From assembly GCF_022163125.1 (NCBI RefSeq), contig NZ_CP091881.1, positions 8,760,501-8,824,500 on the forward strand: a stretch of 64,000 nt of DNA, written 5' to 3'. The notes under the pieces were generated by a model. It worked only from the letters and a program-made list of their open reading frames with translations, did no database searches and was not told the DNA's origin. Source of the DNA: Paenibacillus sp. HWE-109 (GTDB lineage: Bacteria > Bacillota > Bacilli > Paenibacillales > NBRC-103111). The translations under genes and the position numbers were made by a program. Shown here piece after piece: positions 7,494 to 16,817 of this stretch. Within the stretch, counting starts at the first letter, position 1. Every line of letters starts with the position of its first letter.

Positions 7494-9359
7494 ATTCATA
7501 CGATACGTCTTACTATGGCCCAAGCACTGCTTCGCTTTCTGGATCAACAGTACATCTCAGTCGATGGGCATGAAACGAAATTTGTTCGGGGCGTCATGGG
7601 CATCTTTGGTCATGGCAATGTGACCGGCATCGGGGAAGCCTTGGAACGCAGCGCAGGGAATCTGACTTACATACAGGGGAAAAATGAACAGGGCATGGTG
7701 CACGCGGCGGCGGCTTTTGCCAAGCAAAAGAACCGCCAGCAAATTTACGCTTGCACAAGCTCGATCGGGCCAGGCGCATTGAACATGCTGACAGCCGCTG
7801 CGACAGCAACCGTCAATCGGATTCCAGTGCTGCTGCTGCCGGGGGATAATTTTGCTTCCAGACAGCCGGACCCGGTTCTGCAGCAGTTGGAAGTCGCAGG
7901 AGATTACAGCCTGTCTGCCAATGATCCGTTCAAGGCCGTCAGCAAATACTGGGACCGCATCGTGCGTCCCGAGCAGCTGATGACGGCGGCGCATCATGCG
8001 ATGCGCGTGCTTACCGATCCAGCGGAAACAGGAGCTGTTACACTAGCGCTTCCGCAGGATGTGCAGGCTGAGGCTTATGATTACCCAGAAGCCTTTTTTG
8101 CCAAGCAGGTGCACTATGTAGATCGGCGGCCTCCAGCCAGAGAAGCTGTGAACCGTGCGGTGGATTTGATGCTCGGGAAGAAGCGGCCGCTGATCATCGC
8201 CGGCGGCGGTGTCCTCTATGCCGATGCGACGAAGGAATTGGCTGAGTTCGCAGAGGCTTTCCACATCCCGGTAGCCGAGACGCAGGCAGGCAAAAGCTCG
8301 CTGCCATGGAACCATCCGCTGCATGTCGGGGCGATCGGTGTGACAGGATCTCGCGCAGCGAACATCCTCGCGAGAGAAGCTGATCTGATCATCGGCGTCG
8401 GGACGCGTTACTCCGATTTTACAACGGCCTCCAAATCAGCTTTTGCGCACCCGGATGCGCAGTTTATCAATATTAACATCAGCGGCTTCGATGCCTCCAA
8501 ATTAAACGGCATCGGCATCACCGCAGATGCCAAAGAAACGTTAGGCACCTTATTCCACGCGTTGTCCGCTCATTACTATGAGAGCGGTTACGAAAGCGGG
8601 TATGTGGAGCATTTGAAAGCGCAGTGGGAGCAGGAGGTCGACCGTCTGTATGCCTTAGAGCACACCGAAGGAATGTCGCAAACGCGCGCTCTCGGCGTGA
8701 TCAATCAAACCATTGAGCCCTCAGCAGTTGTCGTTTGTGCAGCCGGAAGTCTCCCGGGCGATCTCCACCGATTATGGCGATCAACCGAGCCCAAAACGTA
8801 TCACATGGAATACGGCTTCTCCTGCATGGGATACGAAGTAAGCGGCACTTTTGGTGTGGCGCTGGCGGATCCCCATCGCGAGGCGTACGCCATCGTTGGA
8901 GACGGAAGCTACTTGATGCTTCATTCCGAGCTGCTGACCAGCCTGCAGGAAGGCCGCAAAATTACGATTTTGCTGTTCGATAATCACGGCTTCCAGTGTA
9001 TACACAACCTGCAAAGAGGCCACGGCAGCGATGGCTTCGGCAATGAATTCCGCTATCGCGAAGCGGCGACAGGCAAGCTGACAGGCAGCTACATGCCGAT
9101 CGACTTTACGGCGCATGCCCGCAGTTTGGGAGCGAAGGCTTACAAAGCAGACACGCCTGAAGAACTTAGGGAAGCGCTGCTGAAAGCGAAGGAAGAGACC
9201 GTGACGACCTTGATCGAAATTCCGGTTGTGCCGGGAACGAACACGGATGGCTATGAATCCTGGTGGCAAGTAGGCGTGCCAGAGGTATCCGAGAGCGAAA
9301 AGGTGCTTAAAGCGCATGAAGAAATGAAGAACCGCATCCAAGCGGCCAAACCTATTTAA
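7494..9359 (+). CDS. iolD: 3D-(3,5/4)-trihydroxycyclohexane-1,2-dione hydrolase
   Basis: A ThDP-dependent enzyme that opens the ring of the inositol intermediate to give 5-deoxy-glucuronate. The domain order is PYR (GNVTGIGEAL, cofactor Glu in GKNEQGMVHAA), a central NAD/FAD-like domain (GGGVLYADATKELAE) and PP (GDGSYLMLHSEL...FDNHGF). The start is placed at ATT 7494. GGGGGAG (7481-7487) lies 6 bases before it, and the codons between 7494 and ATG 7515 read HTIRLT, matching the conserved IolD N-terminus. ATG 7515 is 27 bases from the ribosome site. With the ATT start the protein has 621 residues. First gene of the inositol operon, with iolE 21 bp downstream. Confidence 0.93.
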   Translation: MHTIRLTMAQALLRFLDQQYISVDGHETKFVRGVMGIFGHGNVTGIGEALERSAGNLTYIQGKNEQGMVHAAAAFAKQKNRQQIYACTSSIGPGALNMLTAAATATVNRIPVLLLPGDNFASRQPDPVLQQLEVAGDYSLSANDPFKAVSKYWDRIVRPEQLMTAAHHAMRVLTDPAETGAVTLALPQDVQAEAYDYPEAFFAKQVHYVDRRPPAREAVNRAVDLMLGKKRPLIIAGGGVLYADATKELAEFAEAFHIPVAETQAGKSSLPWNHPLHVGAIGVTGSRAANILAREADLIIGVGTRYSDFTTASKSAFAHPDAQFININISGFDASKLNGIGITADAKETLGTLFHALSAHYYESGYESGYVEHLKAQWEQEVDRLYALEHTEGMSQTRALGVINQTIEPSAVVVCAAGSLPGDLHRLWRSTEPKTYHMEYGFSCMGYEVSGTFGVALADPHREAYAIVGDGSYLMLHSELLTSLQEGRKITILLFDNHGFQCIHNLQRGHGSDGFGNEFRYREAATGKLTGSYMPIDFTAHARSLGAKAYKADTPEELREALLKAKEETVTTLIEIPVVPGTNTDGYESWWQVGVPEVSESEKVLKAHEEMKNRIQAAKPI

Positions 9360-9380
9360 CCAACAAAGGGGATTTGAACG

Positions 9381-10289
9381 ATGACAGAGCTTCCATTCAA
9401 GCTGGGCGTGCACCCGATTAATTGGGTGGGCGAAGATGTTAAGGAGCATGGCGCGGATACGACGTATGAACAAATTTTAGATGATATAGCAGCACTAGGG
9501 CTTGCAGGCACCGAGATGGGGCGCAAATATCCTACAGACATTCCCGTGTTAAAAGAAGAACTCGCGAAGCGGGGCATTCAGCTTGTTTCGCAGTGGAAAT
9601 CGGTACTTTTCTCCGATCCTGCCTACCGCGACGAGGAGCTTGCCGCTTATCGCAAGCATGCGCAGTTTCTCCAAGAAATGGGCAGCACAGTTATCAGCAC
9701 CGCGGAAGTGGGGGGCTCGCTCCATTTTGACCCGCGCCGCACGCCTAACGAGAAGGAAGTGCTTCGTCTGGATGAGGCAGGCTGGCAGAGTTTGGCTGAA
9801 GGACTTAACCTTGCAGGGGCCATCGCGCAGGAGTATGGACTCAAGCTGACCTATCATCATCATGGCGGCACAGTGGTAGAAAGCCCGGAGGAAATCGACA
9901 AGCTGATGGCAATGACGGATCCTGCGCTCGTGCATTTGCTTTTCGACACGGGCCATGCCTACTACGGCGGGGCAGATCCGTTGACCGTGCTGCGCAAGCA
10001 TTACGGCCGCATCGCGTACATTCATTTGAAGGACATTCGTCAAGCGGTGCTGGATGAAGCGAGAGCGGAACAAGTGGACTTCGTGACGTGTATTCGCAAA
10101 GGCGTGTTCACCGTTCCGGGCGACGGCTGTCTTGATTTTGGGCCGATTTTCGAAGAGCTGCTGGAGCGGAAATATGAAGGATGGGCGATGCTGGAAGGCG
10201 AGCAAGACCCGGCTGCGCATCCTCCTTATGAATATGCCAAAAATGCACTTAGTTATATCCAATCTCTTATTCCCCAAGAAAGAAGGTAA
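9381..10289 (+). CDS. iolE: Inosose dehydratase
   Basis: A 302-residue xylose-isomerase-like TIM barrel that dehydrates scyllo-inosose (2-keto-myo-inositol) to the trihydroxycyclohexane-dione used by IolD. It starts with KLGVHPINWVGED, typical of IolE. The metal-ligand regions are STAEVGGS, the YHHHGGTVVE block, the FDTGHAYYGG block and the C-terminal WAMLEGEQD. AAAGGGGA ribosome site with 8-base spacing. It lies between iolD (21 bp) and iolC (7 bp), so co-transcription is expected. Confidence 0.95.
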   Translation: MTELPFKLGVHPINWVGEDVKEHGADTTYEQILDDIAALGLAGTEMGRKYPTDIPVLKEELAKRGIQLVSQWKSVLFSDPAYRDEELAAYRKHAQFLQEMGSTVISTAEVGGSLHFDPRRTPNEKEVLRLDEAGWQSLAEGLNLAGAIAQEYGLKLTYHHHGGTVVESPEEIDKLMAMTDPALVHLLFDTGHAYYGGADPLTVLRKHYGRIAYIHLKDIRQAVLDEARAEQVDFVTCIRKGVFTVPGDGCLDFGPIFEELLERKYEGWAMLEGEQDPAAHPPYEYAKNALSYIQSLIPQERR

Positions 10290-10296
10290 TGGTTCG

Positions 10297-11307
10297 ATGA
10301 CCTACGTGACTTTTCCGCTAGATAAGCCGCTGGATTTTGCCGCAATAGGACGACTGTGCATTGATTTGAACGCCAACGAAATTCACCGTCCGATGGAAGA
10401 GACGATGACGTTTACGAAGTATGTCGGAGGCTCTCCGGCCAACATCACGATTGGGATGGCGAGACTTGGGCTGCAAACGGCTTTTATCGGCAAAATCGCC
10501 AATGACCAAATGGGCCGCTTCATCGAGGATTACTTGCAGCGCAATCAGATCGAGACGACGAATGTCGTGACCGATCAAACGGGAGCTGTCACAGGGCTTG
10601 CTTTTACCGAGATCAAAAGCCCTACCGATTGCAGTATTCTGATGTATCGCGACAATGCGGCTGATCTGCTGCTTACCCCTGCGGAGGTTCAGGAATCGCT
10701 GATCGCTAAGGCGAAGGTGCTGCTGATCTCCGGTACAGCACTTGCACAAAGCCCTTCGCGTGAAGCGGTATTCCAAGCACTCAGCTATGCGAAGAAGCAT
10801 GGCGCTGTGATCGTATTTGATTTGGATTATCGTCCCTATACGTGGAAATCAGCGGAAGAGACAGCAACTTACTACAACTTGGCGGCGGAGAAATGCGATA
10901 TTATCCTCGGCACGCGCGAAGAATTCGACATGATGGAACGTTTCGAGACGAACCCAGAGAAGGATGATCGGATTACAGCGGCCAAATGGTTCGACTATTC
11001 GGTCAAGATCGTCATCATCAAACACGGCAAAGAGGGCTCCATTGCCTATACGCCTGACGGTGTCGGCCACCGTGCGAAGAGCTTCCCGGCTAAAGTTGTG
11101 AAGACGTTTGGAGCTGGAGATTCGTACGCGGCAGGCTTTATCTATGGCATCATGCAAGGCTGGACGATTGAAAAAAGTATGGAATACGGCAGCGCAGCCG
11201 CTTGTATCGTCATTTCCAGCCACAGCTGCTCGGATGCTATGCCAACGGCTGCACAGGTGGATGATTATATCGAACGCTGCAACCGCGGCGAGATTACAGC
11301 TTCATAA
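10297..11307 (+). CDS. iolC: 5-dehydro-2-deoxygluconokinase
   Basis: A PfkB-family sugar kinase that phosphorylates 5-dehydro-2-deoxy-D-gluconate in inositol catabolism. It has the N-terminal GRLCIDLNANE strand, the PfkB signature GGSPANITIGMARLG, and the C-terminal ATP-site TFGAGDSYAAGF with the catalytic Asp of GAGD. The start at ATG 10297 is supported by AGAAGG at 10281-10286; the frame stays open further upstream inside iolE, but no ribosome site supports a longer form. Length is 336 residues, normal for IolC. It is followed by iolA after 25 bp. Confidence 0.95.
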   Translation: MTYVTFPLDKPLDFAAIGRLCIDLNANEIHRPMEETMTFTKYVGGSPANITIGMARLGLQTAFIGKIANDQMGRFIEDYLQRNQIETTNVVTDQTGAVTGLAFTEIKSPTDCSILMYRDNAADLLLTPAEVQESLIAKAKVLLISGTALAQSPSREAVFQALSYAKKHGAVIVFDLDYRPYTWKSAEETATYYNLAAEKCDIILGTREEFDMMERFETNPEKDDRITAAKWFDYSVKIVIIKHGKEGSIAYTPDGVGHRAKSFPAKVVKTFGAGDSYAAGFIYGIMQGWTIEKSMEYGSAAACIVISSHSCSDAMPTAAQVDDYIERCNRGEITAS

Positions 11308-11332
11308 TTGACTGAAAAGGGAGAGCTTAACG

Positions 11333-12778
11333 ATGACAGAGACTTTGAAAAATTGGATCGGCGGCGAATGGATCGCTTCTGCCTCCACTCAAACAGAACC
11401 CGTATACAACCCTGCAACGGAAGAAATTCTTGCATACATTCCCATTTCTACGAAGGAGGAAGTTGATCAAGCCGTTCGCAACTCCCAAGAGGCGTTCCAG
11501 TCCTGGAGCCGCACGCCGGTGCCGCGCCGGGCACGTATTCTGTTCAAATATCAGCAGCTGCTGGTCGACAACTGGGAAGAGCTTGCACGGATCGTGACGC
11601 GTGAAAATGGCAAAAGCTACACCGAAGCGTACGGCGAAGTGCTGCGCGGCATCGAGTGTGTCGAATTCGCGGCTGGAGCGCCAACGCTGATGATGGGCAA
11701 ACAACTGCCTGATATCGCGTCGAATCTAGAATCCGGCATGTACCGCTATCCTATCGGGGTCATCGGTGGCATTACACCGTTCAACTTTCCGATGATGGTG
11801 CCTTGCTGGATGTTCCCGCTGGCGATTGCCTGCGGCAACACGTTCGTGCTGAAACCGTCGGAGCGCACGCCGCACTTGGCTAACCGTTTGGCGGAGCTGT
11901 TCCAACAAGCCGGTCTTCCGGACGGCGTGCTGAACATCGTTCATGGCGCGCACGATGTTGTGAATGGACTTCTGGAGCATCCAGAGGTCAAAGCGATTTC
12001 ATTCGTCGGCTCCCAACCGGTAGCCGAATACATTTACAAAACCGCTTCAGCCCATGGCAAGCGGGTGCAAGCCTTAGCCGGCGCCAAAAATCACTCGATT
12101 GTGATGCCGGATGCGGATTTGGATATCGCGGTGAAGGAAATCGTCAACGCGGCTTTTGGTTCAGCGGGCGAGCGCTGCATGGCGTGCTCGGTTGTCGTTG
12201 CCGTCGGCGATGTGGCTGACACGCTTGTCAGCAAGCTGACTGATGCGGCTAACCGCATCACGATGGGCAATGGCGCGGACGAGGGCGTGTTCTTGGGGCC
12301 GGTGATTCGCGACCAGCACAGAGAACGCACCTTGAAATATATCGAGATCGGCGAAAAAGAAGGCGCGATTCTTATTCGCGACGGACGTAAGGATAAGGCT
12401 TCCGACGAGAAGGGATATTTCGTAGGGCCGACTATTTTTGATGGCGTGGAGTGCGGCATGAAAATTTGGGAGGACGAAATTTTTGCGCCTGTGCTGTCCA
12501 TCGTTCGGGTAGCAACGCTGGAAGAAGCGATTGCTTTATCCAATCGCTCGGAATTCGCCAATGGCGCCTGCTTGTTCACGCGCGATGGCAGTAATGTCCG
12601 CCAATTCCGCGAAACAATTGATGCGGGTATGCTGGGCGTCAATCTCGGCGTTCCTGCGCCGATGGCCTTCTTTCCTTTTTCAGGCTGGAAAAAGTCGTTC
12701 TACGGTGATTTGCACGCGAATGGGACGGATGGCGTTGAATTTTATACACGCAAAAAAATGGTCACAGCCCGCTGGTAG
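11333..12778 (+). CDS. iolA: Malonate-semialdehyde / methylmalonate-semialdehyde dehydrogenase (CoA-acylating)
   Basis: A 481-residue aldehyde dehydrogenase. It oxidises malonate semialdehyde (or the methyl form) with NAD and CoA, giving acetyl-CoA and CO2 as the last step of inositol breakdown. Visible are the MTETLKNWIGGEW N-terminus, IGGITPFNFPMMVPCW of the cofactor site, FVGSQPVAEYIY, and the catalytic Cys in AGERCMACSVVVAVG. The C-terminal FPFSGWKKSFYGDLHANG is characteristic of this subfamily. GGGAG ribosome site upstream. It lies 25 bp after iolC and 20 bp before iolJ. Confidence 0.95.
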   Translation: MTETLKNWIGGEWIASASTQTEPVYNPATEEILAYIPISTKEEVDQAVRNSQEAFQSWSRTPVPRRARILFKYQQLLVDNWEELARIVTRENGKSYTEAYGEVLRGIECVEFAAGAPTLMMGKQLPDIASNLESGMYRYPIGVIGGITPFNFPMMVPCWMFPLAIACGNTFVLKPSERTPHLANRLAELFQQAGLPDGVLNIVHGAHDVVNGLLEHPEVKAISFVGSQPVAEYIYKTASAHGKRVQALAGAKNHSIVMPDADLDIAVKEIVNAAFGSAGERCMACSVVVAVGDVADTLVSKLTDAANRITMGNGADEGVFLGPVIRDQHRERTLKYIEIGEKEGAILIRDGRKDKASDEKGYFVGPTIFDGVECGMKIWEDEIFAPVLSIVRVATLEEAIALSNRSEFANGACLFTRDGSNVRQFRETIDAGMLGVNLGVPAPMAFFPFSGWKKSFYGDLHANGTDGVEFYTRKKMVTARW

Positions 12779-12798
12779 GCCCAGAAAGGAAGAATCTC

Positions 12799-13677
12799 AT
12801 GCGACTTGTTTCGATGAAAGAGATGCTGCATCAGGCGCTAGCCGGTCAATATGCGGTTGGGCAGTTTAATTTAAACAATTTGGAGTTCACGCAAGCCATT
12901 CTGCTGGCTGCCGAGGCGGAGCAAGCGCCTGTCATTCTTGGCGTCAGCGAGGCTTACATTCCTTATATGGGCGGGCTGCCCTGCATCGCGGGTATGGTGA
13001 AATCGTTGATGGAGCATTACGGCATTACGGTGCCTGTCGCGCTCCATCTAGACCATGGAAGCAGCTATGAGGTGTGCATCCGGGCGATTCACGCAGGTTT
13101 TACTTCCGTGATGATCGATGCTTCGCATCATTCGCTCGAACATAACATCGAAGTGACCCGCCAAGTGACACAGGCTGCTCATGTTCTCGGCGTTTCCGTT
13201 GAATCTGAGCTGGGCCGGATTACCGGACGCGAGGATGATTTGGTCGTCGATGAAGCCGAAGGCATGTATGCGGTCACGGCGGATTGCGTGCGTTTAGTGC
13301 AGGAAACTGGCATCGATTGCTTGGCGCCAGCGCTTGGTTCCGTGCATGGTCCTTATCGGGGACAGCCTAAGCTGGGCTTCGAACGGATGGCTGAAATCCG
13401 CCAAGTTACGGGTCTTCCGCTTGTGCTTCATGGTGGAAGCGGCTTGCCGGATGAAGAAATTCGTCAGGCGATTGCCTGCGGAACAGCCAAAATTAATGTG
13501 AACACAGACAATCAAATCGCCTGTACAACGGCCATACGATCGTTTTTGAATGAGCATCCAGAGGCCTATGACCCACGGAATTATTTAATCCCGGCACGGG
13601 AAGCGATTGGGGCATCCGTAAGAGCCAAAATTCAATTGTTCGGCAGCGCAGGCAAAGCCGGAAGGAGTCTATCATGA
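12799..13677 (+). CDS. iolJ: 6-phospho-5-dehydro-2-deoxy-D-gluconate aldolase, class II FBA family
   Basis: A 292-residue class II (zinc) aldolase splitting the phosphorylated IolC product into dihydroxyacetone phosphate and malonate semialdehyde. Visible motifs are VALHLDHGSSYE (zinc His and catalytic Asp), VESELGRI, the LAPALGSVHGPY segment, LPLVLHGGSGLP and KINVNTD. The family also contains fructose-1,6-bisphosphate and tagatose aldolases; the position inside the iol operon fixes the likely role as IolJ. Its stop overlaps the iolG start by 4 bp (ATGA), a sign of translational coupling. Confidence 0.9.
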   Translation: MRLVSMKEMLHQALAGQYAVGQFNLNNLEFTQAILLAAEAEQAPVILGVSEAYIPYMGGLPCIAGMVKSLMEHYGITVPVALHLDHGSSYEVCIRAIHAGFTSVMIDASHHSLEHNIEVTRQVTQAAHVLGVSVESELGRITGREDDLVVDEAEGMYAVTADCVRLVQETGIDCLAPALGSVHGPYRGQPKLGFERMAEIRQVTGLPLVLHGGSGLPDEEIRQAIACGTAKINVNTDNQIACTTAIRSFLNEHPEAYDPRNYLIPAREAIGASVRAKIQLFGSAGKAGRSLS

Positions 13678-14711
13678 AAACTATTCAAATCGGAATCATC
13701 GGTGCAGGGCGAATCGGCAAAATCCACGCAGACAATTTGCTGCGACTGCCGCAAGTGAACATTGTGGCGGTGAGTGATTTATTTGCAGGTCCTGAGCTAG
13801 AGGCTTGGGCGGCAGCGCGCCAAATCGGCCTAGTTACGAAGGACAGTAAGGAATTGATCGAGCATCCAGAGATTGATGCTATCTTCATCTGTTCGTCGAC
13901 GGACACGCATGTGCCGTTGATCCAGCAAGCGGCTGAAGCAGGCAAGCACATCTTTTGTGAAAAGCCGATCAGCATGGATATTACGCAAACGGAAGCAGCG
14001 ATTGCTGCTGTGAACAAAGCCGGCGTGAAGCTGCAAATCGGCTTCAACCGCCGTTTTGACCATAACTTTAAGCGTGTTCGCGAGGTTGTCCAAGAAGGCA
14101 CCATCGGGAACCCGCATATTATCAAAATCACTTCCCGTGACCCGAATCCGCCGCATGAGGATTATATTAAGGTGTCCGGCGGCATTTTCATGGATATGAT
14201 GATTCATGATTTCGATATGGCTAGATTTGTAGCTGGCAGCGAGGTTGAAGAGGTGTATGCGCAGGGTAATGTGCTGATTAATCCGGTTTTTGCTGAGCAT
14301 GGGGATGTGGATACGGCGATAGTCACGCTGCGCTTCGAAAATGGCGCGCTTGGCGTCATCGACAATAGCCGTCAAGCCGTCTATGGCTATGACCAGCGTG
14401 TGGAAGTGTTCGGGTCCAAAGGCAGCGTAGCCGTTGCCAACGATCATCCGAATACGGCTGTGGTTAGCACCGCAGATGCGATTGTGAGCGAGAAACCGCT
14501 GCATTTTTTCCTCGAGCGCTATCAAGCTGCTTATATGGAAGAGACGCAGATCTTCATAGATTGTCTGTTGAACGATAAGGCTGTGCCTGTGGATGGTCAT
14601 GATGGTATGCAGGCGGAGCGGATCGCACTTGCTGCCAAGTTATCTTCTAGGTTGGGTCGGCCGGTGAAAGTTAGCGAAGCTTTGGCTTTGTTACAGCAGA
14701 GTGCGCTTTAA
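13674..14711 (+). CDS. iolG: Inositol 2-dehydrogenase
   Basis: A Gfo/Idh/MocA-family NAD-dependent enzyme oxidising myo-inositol to scyllo-inosose, the entry step of the pathway. The Rossmann motif GIIGAGRIGKIHADNL is at residues 8-23. The EKP motif is in HIFCEKPISMD. The catalytic Asp/His region is GGIFMDMMIHDFDMARF. Length is 345 residues, normal for IolG. The ATG overlaps the iolJ stop, with GGAGT upstream. Being late in the operon is compatible with its role because all genes share one transcript. Confidence 0.93.
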   Translation: MKTIQIGIIGAGRIGKIHADNLLRLPQVNIVAVSDLFAGPELEAWAAARQIGLVTKDSKELIEHPEIDAIFICSSTDTHVPLIQQAAEAGKHIFCEKPISMDITQTEAAIAAVNKAGVKLQIGFNRRFDHNFKRVREVVQEGTIGNPHIIKITSRDPNPPHEDYIKVSGGIFMDMMIHDFDMARFVAGSEVEEVYAQGNVLINPVFAEHGDVDTAIVTLRFENGALGVIDNSRQAVYGYDQRVEVFGSKGSVAVANDHPNTAVVSTADAIVSEKPLHFFLERYQAAYMEETQIFIDCLLNDKAVPVDGHDGMQAERIALAAKLSSRLGRPVKVSEALALLQQSAL

Positions 14712-14729
14712 GGAAAGGAGCTGCGGGAT

Positions 14730-15548
14730 ATGCCTAATCTGATTGTGAAACCTTTGGAACATCCTCATGCTGAGGGCAGCATTTTGAAAATAACGCCGGA
14801 ATCCGCGGGCTGGAACTATGTCGGTTTTGAAATTGTAAGGCTTTTGGCGGGGCAATCTCTGAGCCGTGTTACGGGCGAGCAAGAAGTTTGCTTAGTGCTG
14901 CTGAGCGGCAAAGCGGACGTGCAGACCAAGGAGGCAAGCTGGAGTGACATCGGAGAGCGGATGAACGTATTTGAGAAAATTCCGCCGTTTTCGGTCTATG
15001 TCCCAAGTGATGATCAGTACGAAGTTGCTGCAAAAACAGCTGTGGAGCTTGCGATTTGCAGCGCTCCCGGTGCTGGCGGTTATCCTGCGCGCTTGATTGA
15101 GCCTAGCCATGTGGGGGTTGAAACCCGCGGTTACGGGAATATCGAGCGGCAAATTCATAATATTTTACCGGAAAATGAACCGGCTGACAGCTTGCTTGTC
15201 GTTGAGGTTTTTACACCGAACGGGCATTGGTCGAGCTATCCGCCGCACAAGCATGATCGGGATGCGCTTCCGGAGGAGTCTTTTCTGGAGGAAACGTATT
15301 ACTATCGCGTCGATCCCGGGCATGGTTTTGCGATCCAACGTGTGTATTCGGATGACCGCTCGCTGGATGAAACGCTGCTGGTGAAGGATGGGGAAGCTGT
15401 GCTGGTGCCGCGAGGCTATCATCCTGTTTGTGCTCCTCCCGGCTATGACGTTTACTATCTGAATGTGATGGCAGGACCATCGCGGATCTGGAAGTTCCAT
15501 AATGATCCTGAGCATGCTTGGCTAATGGCGAAGCCAGTGGAGGAGTAG
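14730..15548 (+). CDS. iolB: 5-deoxy-glucuronate isomerase
   Basis: A 272-residue bicupin enzyme converting 5-deoxy-glucuronate to 5-dehydro-2-deoxy-gluconate, between the IolD and IolC steps. The WSSYPPHKHD segment carries metal-binding His residues, followed by LEETYYYRV and, in the second half, VLVPRGYHPVCAPPGYDVYYLNVMAGP, all diagnostic for IolB. AAAGGAG ribosome site with 10-base spacing. With this gene the pathway D, E, C, A, J, G, B is complete; no iolI or iolH and no dedicated iolT/iolF transporter gene are present in the operon. Confidence 0.95.
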   Translation: MPNLIVKPLEHPHAEGSILKITPESAGWNYVGFEIVRLLAGQSLSRVTGEQEVCLVLLSGKADVQTKEASWSDIGERMNVFEKIPPFSVYVPSDDQYEVAAKTAVELAICSAPGAGGYPARLIEPSHVGVETRGYGNIERQIHNILPENEPADSLLVVEVFTPNGHWSSYPPHKHDRDALPEESFLEETYYYRVDPGHGFAIQRVYSDDRSLDETLLVKDGEAVLVPRGYHPVCAPPGYDVYYLNVMAGPSRIWKFHNDPEHAWLMAKPVEE

Positions 15549-15624
15549 GCCGTTTGCAACTTCCCTTGTGCCCCTGCATAATAGAAGACAAACAAGTATT
15601 CTTCGGGAAAAATGGGGTCATAGG

Positions 15625-16644
15625 ATGAAGGCAACAATTTATGATGTCGCCCGCGAGGCTGGGGTTTCGATTGCAGCGGTGTCGCAGGTGATGAACGGCA
15701 AGGGGAAGATCAGCGAAGAACGGCGCGCGGAAATTCTCAAAACGATGGAGCGGCTCAATTATCAGCCAAGTGTGATCGCATCCGCTTTAACCGGCAAGAA
15801 GACTTTCACACTGGGACTGCTTGTGCCGGACATATCGAATCCTTTTTTCGCGGAAATTGCGCGGGCTGTTGAGGATCAAGGGCACCATTTGGGCTATAGC
15901 TTGGTCATTTGCAGCACAGACAATAAGGATGAACGGGTCGAGCGCTACCTGAACCTGCTGCAACAGAAAAGCATTGACGGCATGATCATCGGGACCGGGA
16001 TGGACAACAAGGAGATGCTGACGCCTCTAATGAAGCAAGGGATCCCGATTGCGATGATCGCCAGAGAAATGCCGGACATCGGCGTGCATACCGTTGTTGT
16101 GGACGATTGCGTTGGCGGCGCGTTGGCGGCCAAGCATTTGCTGGATTTGGGGCATACGCGCCTAGCTATTCTGGCGGAGCATGCCAAAGTTATCAGCAGC
16201 CGTGAGCGGGTGCGCGGGTTTCGGAACACGCTGGAGGAAGCGGGTGTTGTACTGCCGGACAGCGGTGTGCGCAACTGCCACTATACCGTGGAAGATGGGA
16301 AGCGGCAGGCGATTGCGCTGCTGGAAGAGTCGGCAGGGGTTCGGCCGACTGCTCTGTTCTGCTGCAACGATATGCTGGCTATCGGGGCTTTGCAGGCTGC
16401 GAAGCAGCTGGGCTTGAAGGTACCTGAGCAGCTATCGGTGATTGGCTTCGATAACACGATTCTGGCTTCGGTGACGGACCCGCCGCTCACGACGGTCGCC
16501 CAGCCGATTGAGCCGATGGGGAAGAGGGTCGTCGACCTGCTGATTCAGGAGCTGAAGAAAGAATCCACAACCAAGCAGCGTGTGGTATTGCGTCCTGAAT
16601 TAATGATTCGACAGTCTACGGCTTCGCCGACTGAAGTGGATTAA
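15625..16644 (+). CDS. LacI-family transcriptional regulator, probable iol operon repressor
   Basis: A 339-residue LacI/GalR regulator. The N-terminal helix-turn-helix is TIYDVAREAGVSIAAVSQVMNGKGKISEERR; the periplasmic-binding-like effector domain runs from about residue 60 (FTLGLLVPDISNPFFAEIARAVED) to the C-terminus (VIGFDNTILASVTDPPLTTV). The start at ATG 15625 gives the normal N-terminus; longer in-frame starts add unrelated residues. It is the last gene of the inositol operon, 76 bp after iolB. In B. subtilis the iol genes are controlled by the DeoR-type IolR; a LacI-type protein here fits the two LacI-type palindromes at the iolD promoter. The effector is unknown. Confidence 0.9.
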   Translation: MKATIYDVAREAGVSIAAVSQVMNGKGKISEERRAEILKTMERLNYQPSVIASALTGKKTFTLGLLVPDISNPFFAEIARAVEDQGHHLGYSLVICSTDNKDERVERYLNLLQQKSIDGMIIGTGMDNKEMLTPLMKQGIPIAMIAREMPDIGVHTVVVDDCVGGALAAKHLLDLGHTRLAILAEHAKVISSRERVRGFRNTLEEAGVVLPDSGVRNCHYTVEDGKRQAIALLEESAGVRPTALFCCNDMLAIGALQAAKQLGLKVPEQLSVIGFDNTILASVTDPPLTTVAQPIEPMGKRVVDLLIQELKKESTTKQRVVLRPELMIRQSTASPTEVD

Positions 16645-16654
16645 ATGGGAAAAG

Positions 16655-16703
16655 GGGACTGCCCTCCAAGTAGATTTATCTACTTGGGGGGCGGCCCTTT
16701 TTG
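16655..16703 (+). terminator. Rho-independent terminator of the iol operon
   Basis: A long G/C-rich hairpin (GGGACTGCCCTCCAAGTAGA paired with TCTACTTGGGGGGCGGCCC) followed by TTTTTG begins 10 bases after the LacI stop codon. Confidence 0.9.
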
Positions 16704-16817
16704 TTTATGTTGAGGCTCCACGATCCCGCTGGTCTAGTTTAGACAGATGGTTGGGAGGACGCTGAGAGTAGCTGCAAAGAAAAGTAGCTCGGACTGTGCG
16801 GTGGCAAGTCCAACGTT

